Source: Aphrocallistes beatrix
Lineage: Eukaryota; Porifera; Hexactinellida; Sceptrulophora; Aphrocallistidae
Length of the DNA stretch: 64,000 nucleotides
NCBI GenBank assembly: GCA_963281255.1
Contig: OY725488.1
Location: 7,227,524-7,291,523, forward strand
Direction: 5' to 3'
Each line of letters opens with the position of its first letter. Within the stretch, counting starts at the first letter, position 1. The notes beneath the pieces are model-generated. The model was given only the letters and a program-made list of their open reading frames with translations, was not told the origin of the DNA and did no database searches. The position numbers were made by a program, and so were the translations under genes. Of this stretch, positions 42,601 to 54,600 are shown piece after piece.

Positions 42601-45600
42601 CTCCTCATTTTTTTTAAAAAAATTCGTTTTACGTAGTAGAAAGGTGATTTTTTTCTAATATTTATCTGCGTTAATTTTATGTATTTAAAAATGTTCATAA
42701 TATTGTAGAGATATCTACACTGAACATTTTACTCACAAGCGCGCTTTGCGCACTTGCGTAGCGCGACTAGCGAACACTTCGTGTCCAGAGTCGCCCTGCG
42801 GGATCCAAGGTATATTAAAAAATTCCTGATGTTGACTACCTTCACCAATTCAATTCGAAATTTTGTTAAAACTATGTAGCTATTGTATACAAAGCAGAGA
42901 GTAAACAGCTTCGGAATATGAAATTCGGAATCTACACCCCCCTACAAACCCCATTTCAACCGTTGGAAGCCAGTCTAGCCTATTTTTCAAAATTCGCCAA
43001 AATGTGTGAAAATATACAGATAACCTTTTTTATTGCTATATTGGTTTGAACATAGCCTACTATGCATAAGGCCTCACAACTGAATGTGGATTTTGGACCA
43101 GGGATGCGGAGGAAGATCGTTGAACTAATGCATGAGCTGCCTTAAATCATTTACAAAGCACAATATAGCTTAGGAATGTATTACCAGCATATATAAATAT
43201 GGTGTCAAAGTACCCATATCCATTGTAAAAAATTTGATTAGTCACCATATGGTTGCGCAATAGGTTATATTTGTGACAAATTTGTTGATTTTCAGAGGCC
43301 GTTTAGGGGCACTTCTAAGTGTTTTTACTGTAAAATTTTTCGCATAGAACTGAGATATGAATGGGTTAATACGAAAATTTGGAATTTTTTCATGGAATGT
43401 TGGTACATTCCAGTGTTGCTATGGAAACGTGTTTTGGTCAGTTGGGGTTATATCATGAAAACTGCAATGGCTACACATTCAAATGTAATTCCATTTGATA
43501 GCGAATATACTACTTCCTATTAACCCGAGGATTACTTGGGGTCAAAGGTATAAATAGAAATGACCCAGCTTTCACTTTCATTTTCAGTTTACTTTCAATT
43601 AACTTTCACTTTCAATTCAACATTCCTGGACGTGCTCGGGTTAAGTGATAATATAATTTCGACCTCTAAATTCAATAGTTTATGAGATATTCGACAATGT
43701 ATCATATTGGTCACATTTGATAATTTGTCGATTATCTCATAAACCTTTGAATTTAGAGGTTGAAATTATATTATCACTTAATAGGAAGTAGTATATTTCC
43801 AATCAAATGGAATTACATTTAAATGTCTAGCTCTTGTGGTTTTCAAGATATGACCCAAACTGACCAAAACACGTTTCCATAGCAACACTGGAATGTACCA
43901 ACATTCCATGAAAAAATTCCAAATTTTCGTATTAACCCATTCATATCTCAGTTCTATGCGAAAAATTTTACAGTAAAAACACTTAGAAGTGCCCCTAAAC
44001 GGCCTCTGAAAATCAACAAATTTGTCACAAATATAACCTATTGCGCAACCATATGGTGACTAATCAAATTTTTAACAATGGATATGGGTACTTTGACACC
44101 ATATTTATATATGCTGATAATATATTCCTAAGCTCTATTGTGCTTTGTAAATGATTTAAGGCAGCTCATGCATTAGTTCAACGGTCTTCCTCCGCATCCC
44201 TGGTCCAAAATCCACAATCAGTTGTGAGGCCTTATGTATAGTAGGCTATGGTTTGAAGTATTAATAACAATGGCAGTTTATTGTAATGCCATACAATGAT
44301 TTCTATTGTGAGAGTGAAGTAATATACATTGTATAGAAAAAGTGTGAAAAATTGTTTCCCATTTTTTTTGCAGAGGTGTGAAAATTTCGCTTAGATCTTC
44401 GAACTTAATCGTAGACTCATCATTTGATACCTACATGCCAATTTTCATATCTCTACGACTTCTTCAATGAATTCGGACAAACAAAAAATTCCTAGCGCTT
44501 TAATATATAACAAGCGCGCTTTTGGTCCCCTGGTGGTTCACAATAAGCGACCCTGACTGTACATGTATACAGGCACGTATGAATACATGTACTATGCATT
44601 AACCCAGGGGTGGGCACAAAAGTTAGCTTTCGGGCCGCAGTGAAACTTTGAGCCGACTTGGCGGGCCACAAAATTTGAGAATGTTTTTGCTGCCATGAAA
44701 AACGAACAAATACATACAAGTACACACGTCTATAGAATTTAGGTGTGGAATAATAATTCAAGTGTATTTGCAATTAAATATGTACTTGGAGTACAATGCC
44801 ATTATAGAATTATAGAAAGGGATTTATGAATGGAAAAATAAAATCTACTCCTCTCAAGTAAGGGCTAAAAGTGTCCTAGAAAATTCTTCGGGCCGCATTC
44901 ATGCCCTTTCCAAACGAACCCCGCGGGCCGCATAAACTTAGCGAGCGGGCCGCACTTTGCCCACATATGCATTAACCAGTACGGATTCCTCTGGTAGCTG
45001 TATATTATGAAAAAAGTTAACTACCCAAAATTGTCTGTACTTGTATTGTGGCGTGTATAACAAATTGTTGAGTTAGAGTCCGTTGCTAGGACATAGGCAA
45101 GGGCGTCGATCCAGGAGGTCAATTGGGTCGTTAGACCCCCCAGTTTTAAAACAGGGGGGCGGGGGCGAAAATATATTTCGACCCCCCAGGTTTTCTGTAC
45201 TAGGTATGTAACAAATTTAACCTATTTAGATTATTGATCTATAGAAAAGATTCAATTTTATTTAATTACAAGCGAGCTTCGCTTGCTTGCGTTGCGCGGC
45301 TGGCGGACATTTTGTGTCCGCCTAGGCTCACATTAATTAATTATAAGGTAGATAACATCTCTAAATATATCTGTCTTAATGTTATTATCGATATCACTCA
45401 AAACTCATAACAGAATGATGAGTTATCATTTTTTAATAATAGTTGTATCATATGTGAGAAATATTAATCTACACAGTCTATTAAAATTTCAGCCTTTTAT
45501 CACCTAAAATGACTGAGTTAGAGTCGAAAAACTGAAATTTCTAATTATTAAAAAAAGGTGACAATGACGTCATAATTCCATGATGAGTCGACATTTTCGT

Positions 45601-48600
45601 CTGAGGTCAGAACTTAGTGGAGCCATAGCCAAAAGATTCCCACATGCCAAAAATCAGCTATCTGTGCCTGGCAGTTTCTTCAATCAATTCGTTATATACG
45701 TATCTACCGTATATACAATCGCGCTTCGCTTGCTTGCACTGCGCGGCTGGCGGACACTTGTGTCCGCCTGAGGCGCCCTTTGGCTCCTGGGGTCACATTG
45801 ATTAATTATAAAGGAGATAACATCTCTAAATACGTCTGTCCTACTGTTATAATCGATATCGCACGAAAAATCACCAAATTTGTCAATTTTTAAAATTTTT
45901 GATGCGTAATGATGACGTCATAACATAGTGATGAATCATCATTTTTTGATGATAGTTGCATCGTATGTGTGGTAAATTAATATACACATTATATTAAAAT
46001 CTCAGCCTTCTATCACCTAAAATGACTGAGTTATATTCGAAAAACTGAAATTTCTAATTATTAAAAAAGGTGACAATGACGTCATAATTCCATGATGAGT
46101 CGACATTTTCGTCTGAACTCAGAACTTAGTGGAGCCATAGCCGCATGCCAAAAATCAACTTTCTGCGCAGCGCAAGCAAGCGAAGCGCGCTTATATATAT
46201 ATATAAATACACATTAATCGAGTTTTAATAGTAAGGATGACAATTACCTATCTCCCGATGTGTACCGTTAACTGTAAGAATATGTCTATGAACACATTTA
46301 ATCAATGTATGTGTTTATTTACTAGCTGAATATTGGAAAACCTTATGCCTAACATCATTTTTCATTTTTGTTCATGTCCCCAAACACAAATGAAGTGAGT
46401 GGGAAAATGAAAATTAGTTAATAAAAGGGAATTAAAAACAATATCATAAATAGAGAGGAGCAGAATGGTTACTATTTCTTGGAATTAACCAGCCAATAAT
46501 CCAATACTCTAAGGTTGAGTAACAAGTACATATTTACTTAAGGAAGGGGGCGAAATCCTTATTTCAACCTATAATTCCAAGTAGACAAAATAAACTTCGC
46601 CCCCCAACATTTTGTTGAAATCGACGCCACGCCACTAGACATAGGCCAGTGGCGGAACCACAGGATAGGAAGGGTGTGTAAAGCCCACGGGCCTAAGGCA
46701 TTTATTTGGTGACGTGAAGTCCTTATTATTATTACAAGCCCGCTTCGCTTCCTTGCGCTGCGCGGCTTGCTTTCTGGTTCTCTACAAAGGATTGCTGAAT
46801 TGTCATTTGTCTATGGTTAACAAAGTTTATTATATTAATAATCCTTATAGGTCAATAAAATCAAAGCCAGTTGTAATATTAAAACTGTTATATTTTAAGC
46901 ATAATTTGAGCATAATAATTTGAGCATAATTTGAGCATATTTTGAGCATAATTTGAGCATAATTTGAGCATAATTTGAGCATAGTTTGAGCATAATTTGA
47001 GCATTGTTTGAGCATAGTTTGAGCATAATATGAGCATAGTTTGAGCATAATATGAGCATATTTTGAACATATTCTGAGCATATTTTGAGCATATTTTGAA
47101 TATATTCCATCATCAATATAGGCGCCGAACCCGGGTGGGCCGGGGGGCTTGAGTCCCCCTGGATTCGAAAATAGCCCATAGACGCGATGCAAAATTTGGA
47201 TTTGAAGATGGCCCATAGAAGCGTTGCAAACCCCCTGGAATCCTGAAATTGTCCCTATATTTCGAAAGGCGCTCCTGAACCCATGCATTGTAAAATCGAA
47301 CTCTGACATTTTATACAGTTTGTTTGAATGAACTTGACTTAAAACAATCTAAAACTAATCGTTAAATCGAAACTTATAATATTAAAAGCTAACTAATCCT
47401 GAATATGATGTCAATTTGAAACTACAAAGTTTACATTTTTTGCTTTTATATTTGAATGACTCAACTTCAGTCGCGTATTGATTATTTTCTACTGTTTGAG
47501 TACATGTTCCTTTTTTTAATCGATCCAATTTAATACTATTTGTATGGAAGTTTTCATGGTGGTCGAATACTTTTGTTCGGGTACTGTATATAACGTAAGT
47601 CACCTAGCGTTGTACTAAAAGTACAAAAAACTATATTTTAATGTTTAGTTAGTTTTCGTGAATGTAAGATAATTAATTATAATACATTTGAGACATCCGC
47701 CATCAATTCGTACATTAGCTATCTTGAACTTTTTCTGTTTTCTCTGAAAAAATACTGATCGAATATGCATGCTATTATTGTGCCCTCTAGCTTTTGCATG
47801 AGGGAAATACGAGCACTAAGATATGTCACAATGCCTCTCCATTAGTCTTCTGTAACGCTGTGTTTGCAACAAAGCCAGCTGCATCGTTTTTTTAAAAATA
47901 GATAGGAATACATTTCCTTTCGCTTGTCTAATTATAACTATAACTATCACTTTGTAGGATATTTTAAATAATGATTAGAATACAGTCTTTCCCTGAATAA
48001 GCGCCCCGGCGATTATTTTTTTCATGGGCGTTAAACCCCTGGCGCTTATTTTTTCGTGCACTTAAACCCCCGGCGCTTATTCGGGGAAAGACGATAGACT
48101 AATTTAGTTTATTCTGTTTGCTGTATATGTTAAACGATATTTATTAAATTATTATAAAACACCAAAACATTAGAATGGATATGAATGGATCAGAAGAATG
48201 CGAAGACGTCGAAAGGCAAGAAGCAAACAACAAAATAGAAGAACGAAAACGGAAAAATATCCTAAATTTTGTAAAAGGAATTGATCTTTCGGAATATCCT
48301 TTCAAATCACAAGATTTTCCGGCTATTTTGCAAGATATGAGAGGTCTCCGGTGGCTATGCTTGTCAAATACCAATATTGAATCCATTCCTCCTGAACTGG
48401 GTGATATTAATACGCTGGAGCGAGTTTCTTTGGATAGAAATCAGCTCAGATCTTTGCTTGAAAACAATACTCTCACTAAGGAAAAATTACCACATCTCAA
48501 TCAAATATATGCTAGACATAATGAGCTAGACGACGATGGGTTTACTGACGAATTTTTTCAAACAATTTGTGAACATTTGAAAAATTTAGATCTTAGTCAT

Positions 48601-51600
48601 AATAATCTTACTACTATTCCCAGACAGATCAAGATTCTCCAAAATTTGATCGTACTGAATCTCAGTCACAATCAGATCCATGTGATTCCGGCAGAGCTCT
48701 TCACTGCCTGTACTGGGTTACAGCATCTTGATCTCAGCCATAACCTGCTACAGACCCTGCCAGCCCAATTCATCAGACTCAGTAGGCTCCAGCACCTCGA
48801 TCTCTCCAACAACCCGTTAGAGCACTACGCGTTTAGAAAAGCATTTGAAAGGTTAGTTAAGCTTCAGTACCTCAACCTCTCTAAAACTGGGAGGCGCTAT
48901 CTAGATTTTCTAGATCAATCCTCTGGCCAACAGACTAATATAACCAATTTGGACAAACTGGTTGGTCTTAAAGATTTTGATCTCTCTCACAACCATCTCA
49001 TCCGAATTCCAACTGAACTATACAAACTAACGCGTTTGAGGAGGTTGAATCTTAGCTACTGTGATTTGAAAGATATTCCGAGTGCGATTGACGTGTGGGT
49101 AGAACTACAAACTTTAGATCTATCTGGAAACCAAATTTCCTTCCTTCCTCATAACCTGTGTGAACTCACACAGCTTAAACGTTTGTTTATTTCGGATAAC
49201 AGACTGCAGATGGATGGGATACCTAAGAACATTGGGAGCATGATCAACCTAGAGAGTTTTATTGCGGCGAGGAATCAGTTGGTATCTGTGCCTGCGAGCA
49301 TTTGCACTTGTCTCCAACTAAAGAAATTGGTTCTCACCAGCAACCGACTTATAACCCTCCCCGAGGGATTCAATTCCATGACACAGCTCACAAAACTTGA
49401 ACTAGATGACAACCCCCAGTTAAGTGCCCCTTCCAATCAGAGGGAAGAGTTGTCCGATCCGTTCAAGCAGGCCACCAACAAAGAATTCAAGAAGGGAGTA
49501 GTCACTGTCGAGCCAAAGACTAATAAACTGAAAGGTGCCGCCCGGCATCGGAGACGAAAACTTCTCCAGTTGCAAAGTACCATGTCTCAAGATTCTGGGC
49601 ACTCTCCTCTGGGGACTAAGCCGAGTATTACAAGGCAGCAGTCCCTGACTCCTCACGATGCCGCACAAGCTGAACAGGTGCTGCGCGGCCTGGTCGATAT
49701 CGCTGATAAGCAATGCAAGTCTTATGGTCATAGCGAGGGCGTGAGCTCATTCCTGGGTGAGCAGCTCTCTTGGGAGGAGAAATTGCTGAAGAGACCAGAT
49801 CTTGACTACTCTGTAATTTTCGAATCATCACAAGACATAGGAACAGTTTGCGGCTTAACTATCTGGGTAATCGATCAACTGTTGCCATGTCCCATACCTT
49901 CTTCTTGTCACGGCACTTTTAATGATGGCGATTGTTATATGATTTTAAACACTTCCACGAATGAGAATCTGAGGATAGACTGGGACATCTACTACTGGAT
50001 TGGGAGTGAATGCAGTCTGGATAAGAAGGCATTGGCTGCAATTCACGCCGTACATCTACGTAACTTACTGGGCGCTAGATGCCGCACAAAGAGAATCGAG
50101 ATGGAAGAGGAGGGCAGTGAGTTTCTCAATCTATTTCCTCAAGAAATCACTTACGTTGAAGGAGGACAAGCTTCGGCACTCCGTCAAGTTCAGGCAGATA
50201 TTCCAGAAACTCGTCTCTATCGTATCTTAACTCCAACAGTAAACACACCTCCAATAATGGATTCCCTGCCTCTCACCTACCTCAGTCTAGATCTCTCTGT
50301 TCCTCATCTCTTTGAGGCTCCTGAAATAAATGTGCTGTTTATCTGGGCCTCTCGAGAGTTAGGACGAGGCACAGTTAGTAAGGCGAGACTGCTCGCAGAG
50401 GACATGAAGTGGTTAGAGTATCGCGGTAGAATCCAGGTTGTTACTGTCTATGCTGGTAGTGAACCAAGCAAGTTCTGGGAGTCATTAGGCGGCCAACCTC
50501 CGTCTGATTATGATTTCCCGAACAACTCCCTTCTAAGCGAGGTAAGGCCTTCCAAGTCTAAACTGTTCTGTGTTCGCCTAGAAAAGGATTCTCTTGAGCT
50601 CCCTCAGTTGAGATTTCCGGAATATCGACCACCCAAAGGATTGCTTGAAAGTGGCCATGTTTACATTCTAGACAGTAACTCGCATGTGTACGTGTGGCAA
50701 GGGAGGAAGGCTAACGGGATCCTGCGTAACGCCGGCATGTTCCTAGCTCAGGAGATTATGGATATGTTTCCGAGGCCAGAACATGTGAGTGCAAGGTTGG
50801 TTTCCCAAGGATTGGAACCTGTTGCATTTCGTAGTCAGTTCGCTAATTGGGACACTCAAAACAAACCATTTCCAGGCTTCCAACAGGCGGGTATGGCGAA
50901 GTTCGGTGGGAGTTCTCTATCCTTGAATTCAATTGGGTTTGAATCATCCAACTTGCTTTCTGCTCCTAATCCTACACAGGCTAAGCATTCTTTGAAATTG
51001 GACATCTCAGCTTTATTCCAACAGAGGAATATGAAAATGGATCGTCAAATTTATGACCGCCTCAAGGATTTGAACAGAAATCTTATCAGAATTGAGTGTT
51101 TTATTTTACGCGGCGATTTCTGCGAGCCACTTCCACAAGAAGCTAAGGGGCATTTCTACTCTGAAGAATGCTATGTGTTTGTGGCAGATTATCATGAAGA
51201 CCTTCCCGAGGAGAGTACAGAAGAAGGGGAAGAATACAGAATTGTCTATTTCTGGCAAGGAAAATTCTCTAGAGAGAGTGTATGGGTTAAATTCCAATTC
51301 AATGATTTCTTTGTAGAAATAGAAGAAAAGGGTAACAGACAGAAGCTTTCTTGGGAGGATTTCATCGGTCCTGACTTTGAGCTGGTAAGATATAAGCAAC
51401 AGGGGGAAGAATACAAATTTTTGGCACATTTCGGACAGAAAGTGATTATTCACAAGGGAGCATATAACCCCTCACTCGAACCTAAAGACCCCTGTCTCTA
51501 TCAAATCCGTGCTAAGTATAGTAAATTATGTCGGAGAATTGTACAAGTGAACCCAGTTTCCCCTACAATGCTGAATTCTGAATTTTGCTGCATTTTGCGC

Positions 51601-54600
51601 ATCCCATTTTCAGGCACCAATGGTTCCGGGATCACGTATGTCTGGTTAGGAAACAAGGCCAGTCAGGAAGAAGAGCTTCATGCAGAGCAAATGGGACGAG
51701 TCATGTCCCCCCCTTCTTACGCACTGCAGGTTATTCGGGAAGGAAATGAACCTGACAACTTCTTCTGGGCCGCAATGGGTGGAAGGCCCAAATCAGATTT
51801 CGATATAGAGCACGACGCTGATTACTTGCGCAGTGCCCGCCTCTTCAAGTGCACGAATGAAAGAGGATTTTTCCGTATTAGTGAACTCCTACTCGACTTT
51901 CATCAAGGCGATCTGAATAACGATGACGTCATGATTCTGGACACTGGAAGGGAGGTATTCCTCTGGTTTGGTAGCGCATCTTCTGATGTGGAGAAGAAGT
52001 TGAGTGCCCGTTCTTGTGAACTCTACTTGAAACATCTCGAGCAAAATTATCCTGAGAACGTGAGAAAACTGAAAATTACAAAGCCAGGAAAAGAGCCGTG
52101 GGAGTTCAGACGTTGTTTTCACGGATGGGACCCCTGGAAAAAGTGACAAAGTACATTTTGCTGCTAGTGTAATAATTGATACGGTATTAGCTTACTGAAT
52201 TATCAGTATTATTTCTATATACGCGACCTTTATGCTATTTCATCATGCAATATGGTCCTAGTAAGGAACTAAACTAATTTGTGCTAAATTTATTTTGATT
52301 TATTTTCTTATTTCTTTTGACGGTTGAGGCTGGCTAACCGATTAATTGATACGGTTATACTTAGATCCTGTGTGGTTAGCCAGTAACAGGTGTTAATAAT
52401 AATCTGTTAAAATTGAGAAATGATTATTTCAATTATTGTATTGTTACATCCATGGTGCTTGTTCTTATGATAGCAAGCTAGCCTGTGTCGGTATTGGCGA
52501 AATGATTGATCTCATAATACTTTCTTCTTGAAAAATTATTAGGAAATTTTGAGCCATTTTCTTGCTAACCAATGTAAACTTTTCTTACTACTAGCATCAA
52601 GGGTGAGTAGACATCAGGGTTGCCATGGGAATGGGAATCCCCATGGGATGGGAATGGGAGTGGGAATGACTTTTTGCCCCGTGGGGATTCCCACAGGATT
52701 CCTATGGGGATTCCCACAGGGTCCTATGGGGATTCCCACAGGGTCCTATGGCATACTCACCAACCCTCCAGGGATCCCTGGATAATCCAGGGAAATGACT
52801 TATGATCCAGGGATTTTGAGCTTTCAACTAACCTAGAATAATTTCCATTAATGGAATATAGTTTATGGAATTTATTGTAATTTTATGTTACTCATTATTT
52901 AGCAAGTCTTCAAGGATCCTGGAAAATTTCCTGGACGAATTTTGAACGCGTAAGATAGCATTATATACAATGTACCTTTCTTTAAATAGTTTGCTTGTCC
53001 TTTTCGAAATTTTAATTACGTATATTCGGCCTTTATTTAAAATCCAAGAAATTCCCTGGATATCCAGGGATTTCACTGGATCGCGAATTTCGAAATTTAA
53101 CCTGTCTATTGATTCATGCTAATTTAGTCATTAAAATTAAAAATATGATAACATCCAGGGATTTACCATTGAAATCCAGGGATTTCACTCCCAAAATCCA
53201 GGGAAATTTTCAAGAGGGGTTGGTAGGTATGCTATGGGGATTCCCACAGGAATCCTATGGGAATGGGATGGGAATGGGAATTGAAATTTCATTCCCACGG
53301 CAACCCTGGTAGACATTAGACAATTAATCAAATCCAGCCTTGTGTTATTTTAATGTGGGAACTGAAGCGAGTGGACTATGAAGTGTAGGATGACGAGTTC
53401 TTATACTCAACATAAACCGGCGTCTGTACTGTTTGGTGAATATGTATGTGTAACTAAAATGAGTTATTTCCGTTGTATTTGTGGGTTGAATGAATGTACG
53501 AGTACACAATTTAGAGAATTAACAGCTATTCACTATAACAAGAACTCACTACTAAGGCCAAGTGGATATTTAGCATATACGTACTTTCTTATTTAATCTG
53601 CTTTCTCTAGTCTCTCTTTATTTCTAACTATCCGTTGTCCTGTATCTTTCCTTTCTACTACTCCCTTAACAATATTGTTAATTAAATAATCAGATGTTTG
53701 CATTCAATTTATACTACCCAACTATTTGTGTCGTATTGGAAAACACTTTATTAGGCAAACCTATGGGATGAATAAATATCTCTTGGTTAGTGTGGCGATG
53801 AAATTGAATTGATTTAAAGTCATATGTATTTCTGGTAATAAGCCAATTGAGTTAACATATCGTACACACTATATCCTTATCTTCTGTATAAGAGTAGTTC
53901 TATTTAATTGTCGAATAGACAGTATTGTTGTGTATAACTAACTATAAGTTCATATTGAAATAGATCACGTTTCTTGTATTTCTGTCCATACTATCTCCTC
54001 AACTGAACCAATATTAACTATTTTGATTTATTCGGAATAATGTACAGTTTCTTTATTCTTTCAATATTTTTAATAATTCTTCTTCCAAAAGCTTCAGCTG
54101 AAGTTGATTCGAGTCCGACTGTTGATCTGATAACGCGATTAAGGCCCGAGGAATCGTTTCGATCTTTTATCGAATACGGCAAGAAAGTTCACCATTTAGA
54201 GAACTCGGCTTCAAGACCCATCCTAGAATTGGATCCTGGAGTTAGACTTACTTCGATAGCCTTCCGTGTATCGATACGCGCGAGTTATGCAAAGCAAGGG
54301 ACACTTCTAGCCATTACAAATCCGAATATAGAAAATGTTTTTATGAAGATGCACTTTTCTCAATCACTATATGACCTGTCATATATGATGGTGGATATTT
54401 CAGTTGGAAATCAAAATATTTCACTCAACATTCATTCTTTTGAAGAGAGAACTTGGTTGAATATAATTTTCATCCTTACAGAATTTCGCATTTATCTTTA
54501 CGATCAGACTGATTGTCTATCCGGAGATTCAGAATCAATCTCAAATACAGAGTGGCCAAGTAATTTATCCGATTATTCTCTCTTCCTGGGTACGACTGGA

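Larger units (their letters stand above)
40315..48174. other. First 7.8 kb of the Hakai intron: transposon-rich, no gene
   Basis: This stretch holds no host gene that I can see. It carries a TA-flanked MITE (41128-41293), a foldback transposon (43051-44249) with a piggyBac-like insertion, a hAT MITE (44605-44966), a composite element with two copies of repeat family A (45099-46638), a minisatellite (46895-47105), a GC-rich repeat (47120-47180) and a MITE just before flightless-I (47983-48094). Parts between, such as 40320-41120 and 41300-42300, are AT-rich and unrecognised. Isolated cores of repeat family A lie at 42319-42400, 42735-42810 and 46733-46775. Confidence 0.75.
52147..54039. other. 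Spacer with nested hAT elements
   Basis: About 1.9 kb between flightless-I and the collagen gene, inside the Hakai intron. A short inverted repeat (CTGGCTAACC at about 52330, GGTTAGCCAG at about 52373) could form a hairpin. The hAT element 52615-53308 occupies the middle. An AATAAA is at 53771-53776. The rest is AT-rich with nothing recognised. Confidence 0.6.

Noticed and set aside
46845..47309. Repetitive - strand frames rich in [10 protein letters not shown]
   Set aside because: They come from translating the 11-bp minisatellite; three - strand frames show the same repeat, as expected for a period not divisible by three.
52549..52785. Open frames rich in Gly, Met and Pro near 52.6 kb
   Set aside because: They fall on the GGGAATGGGA and GGGATTCCCACAG repeats of the hAT element end.
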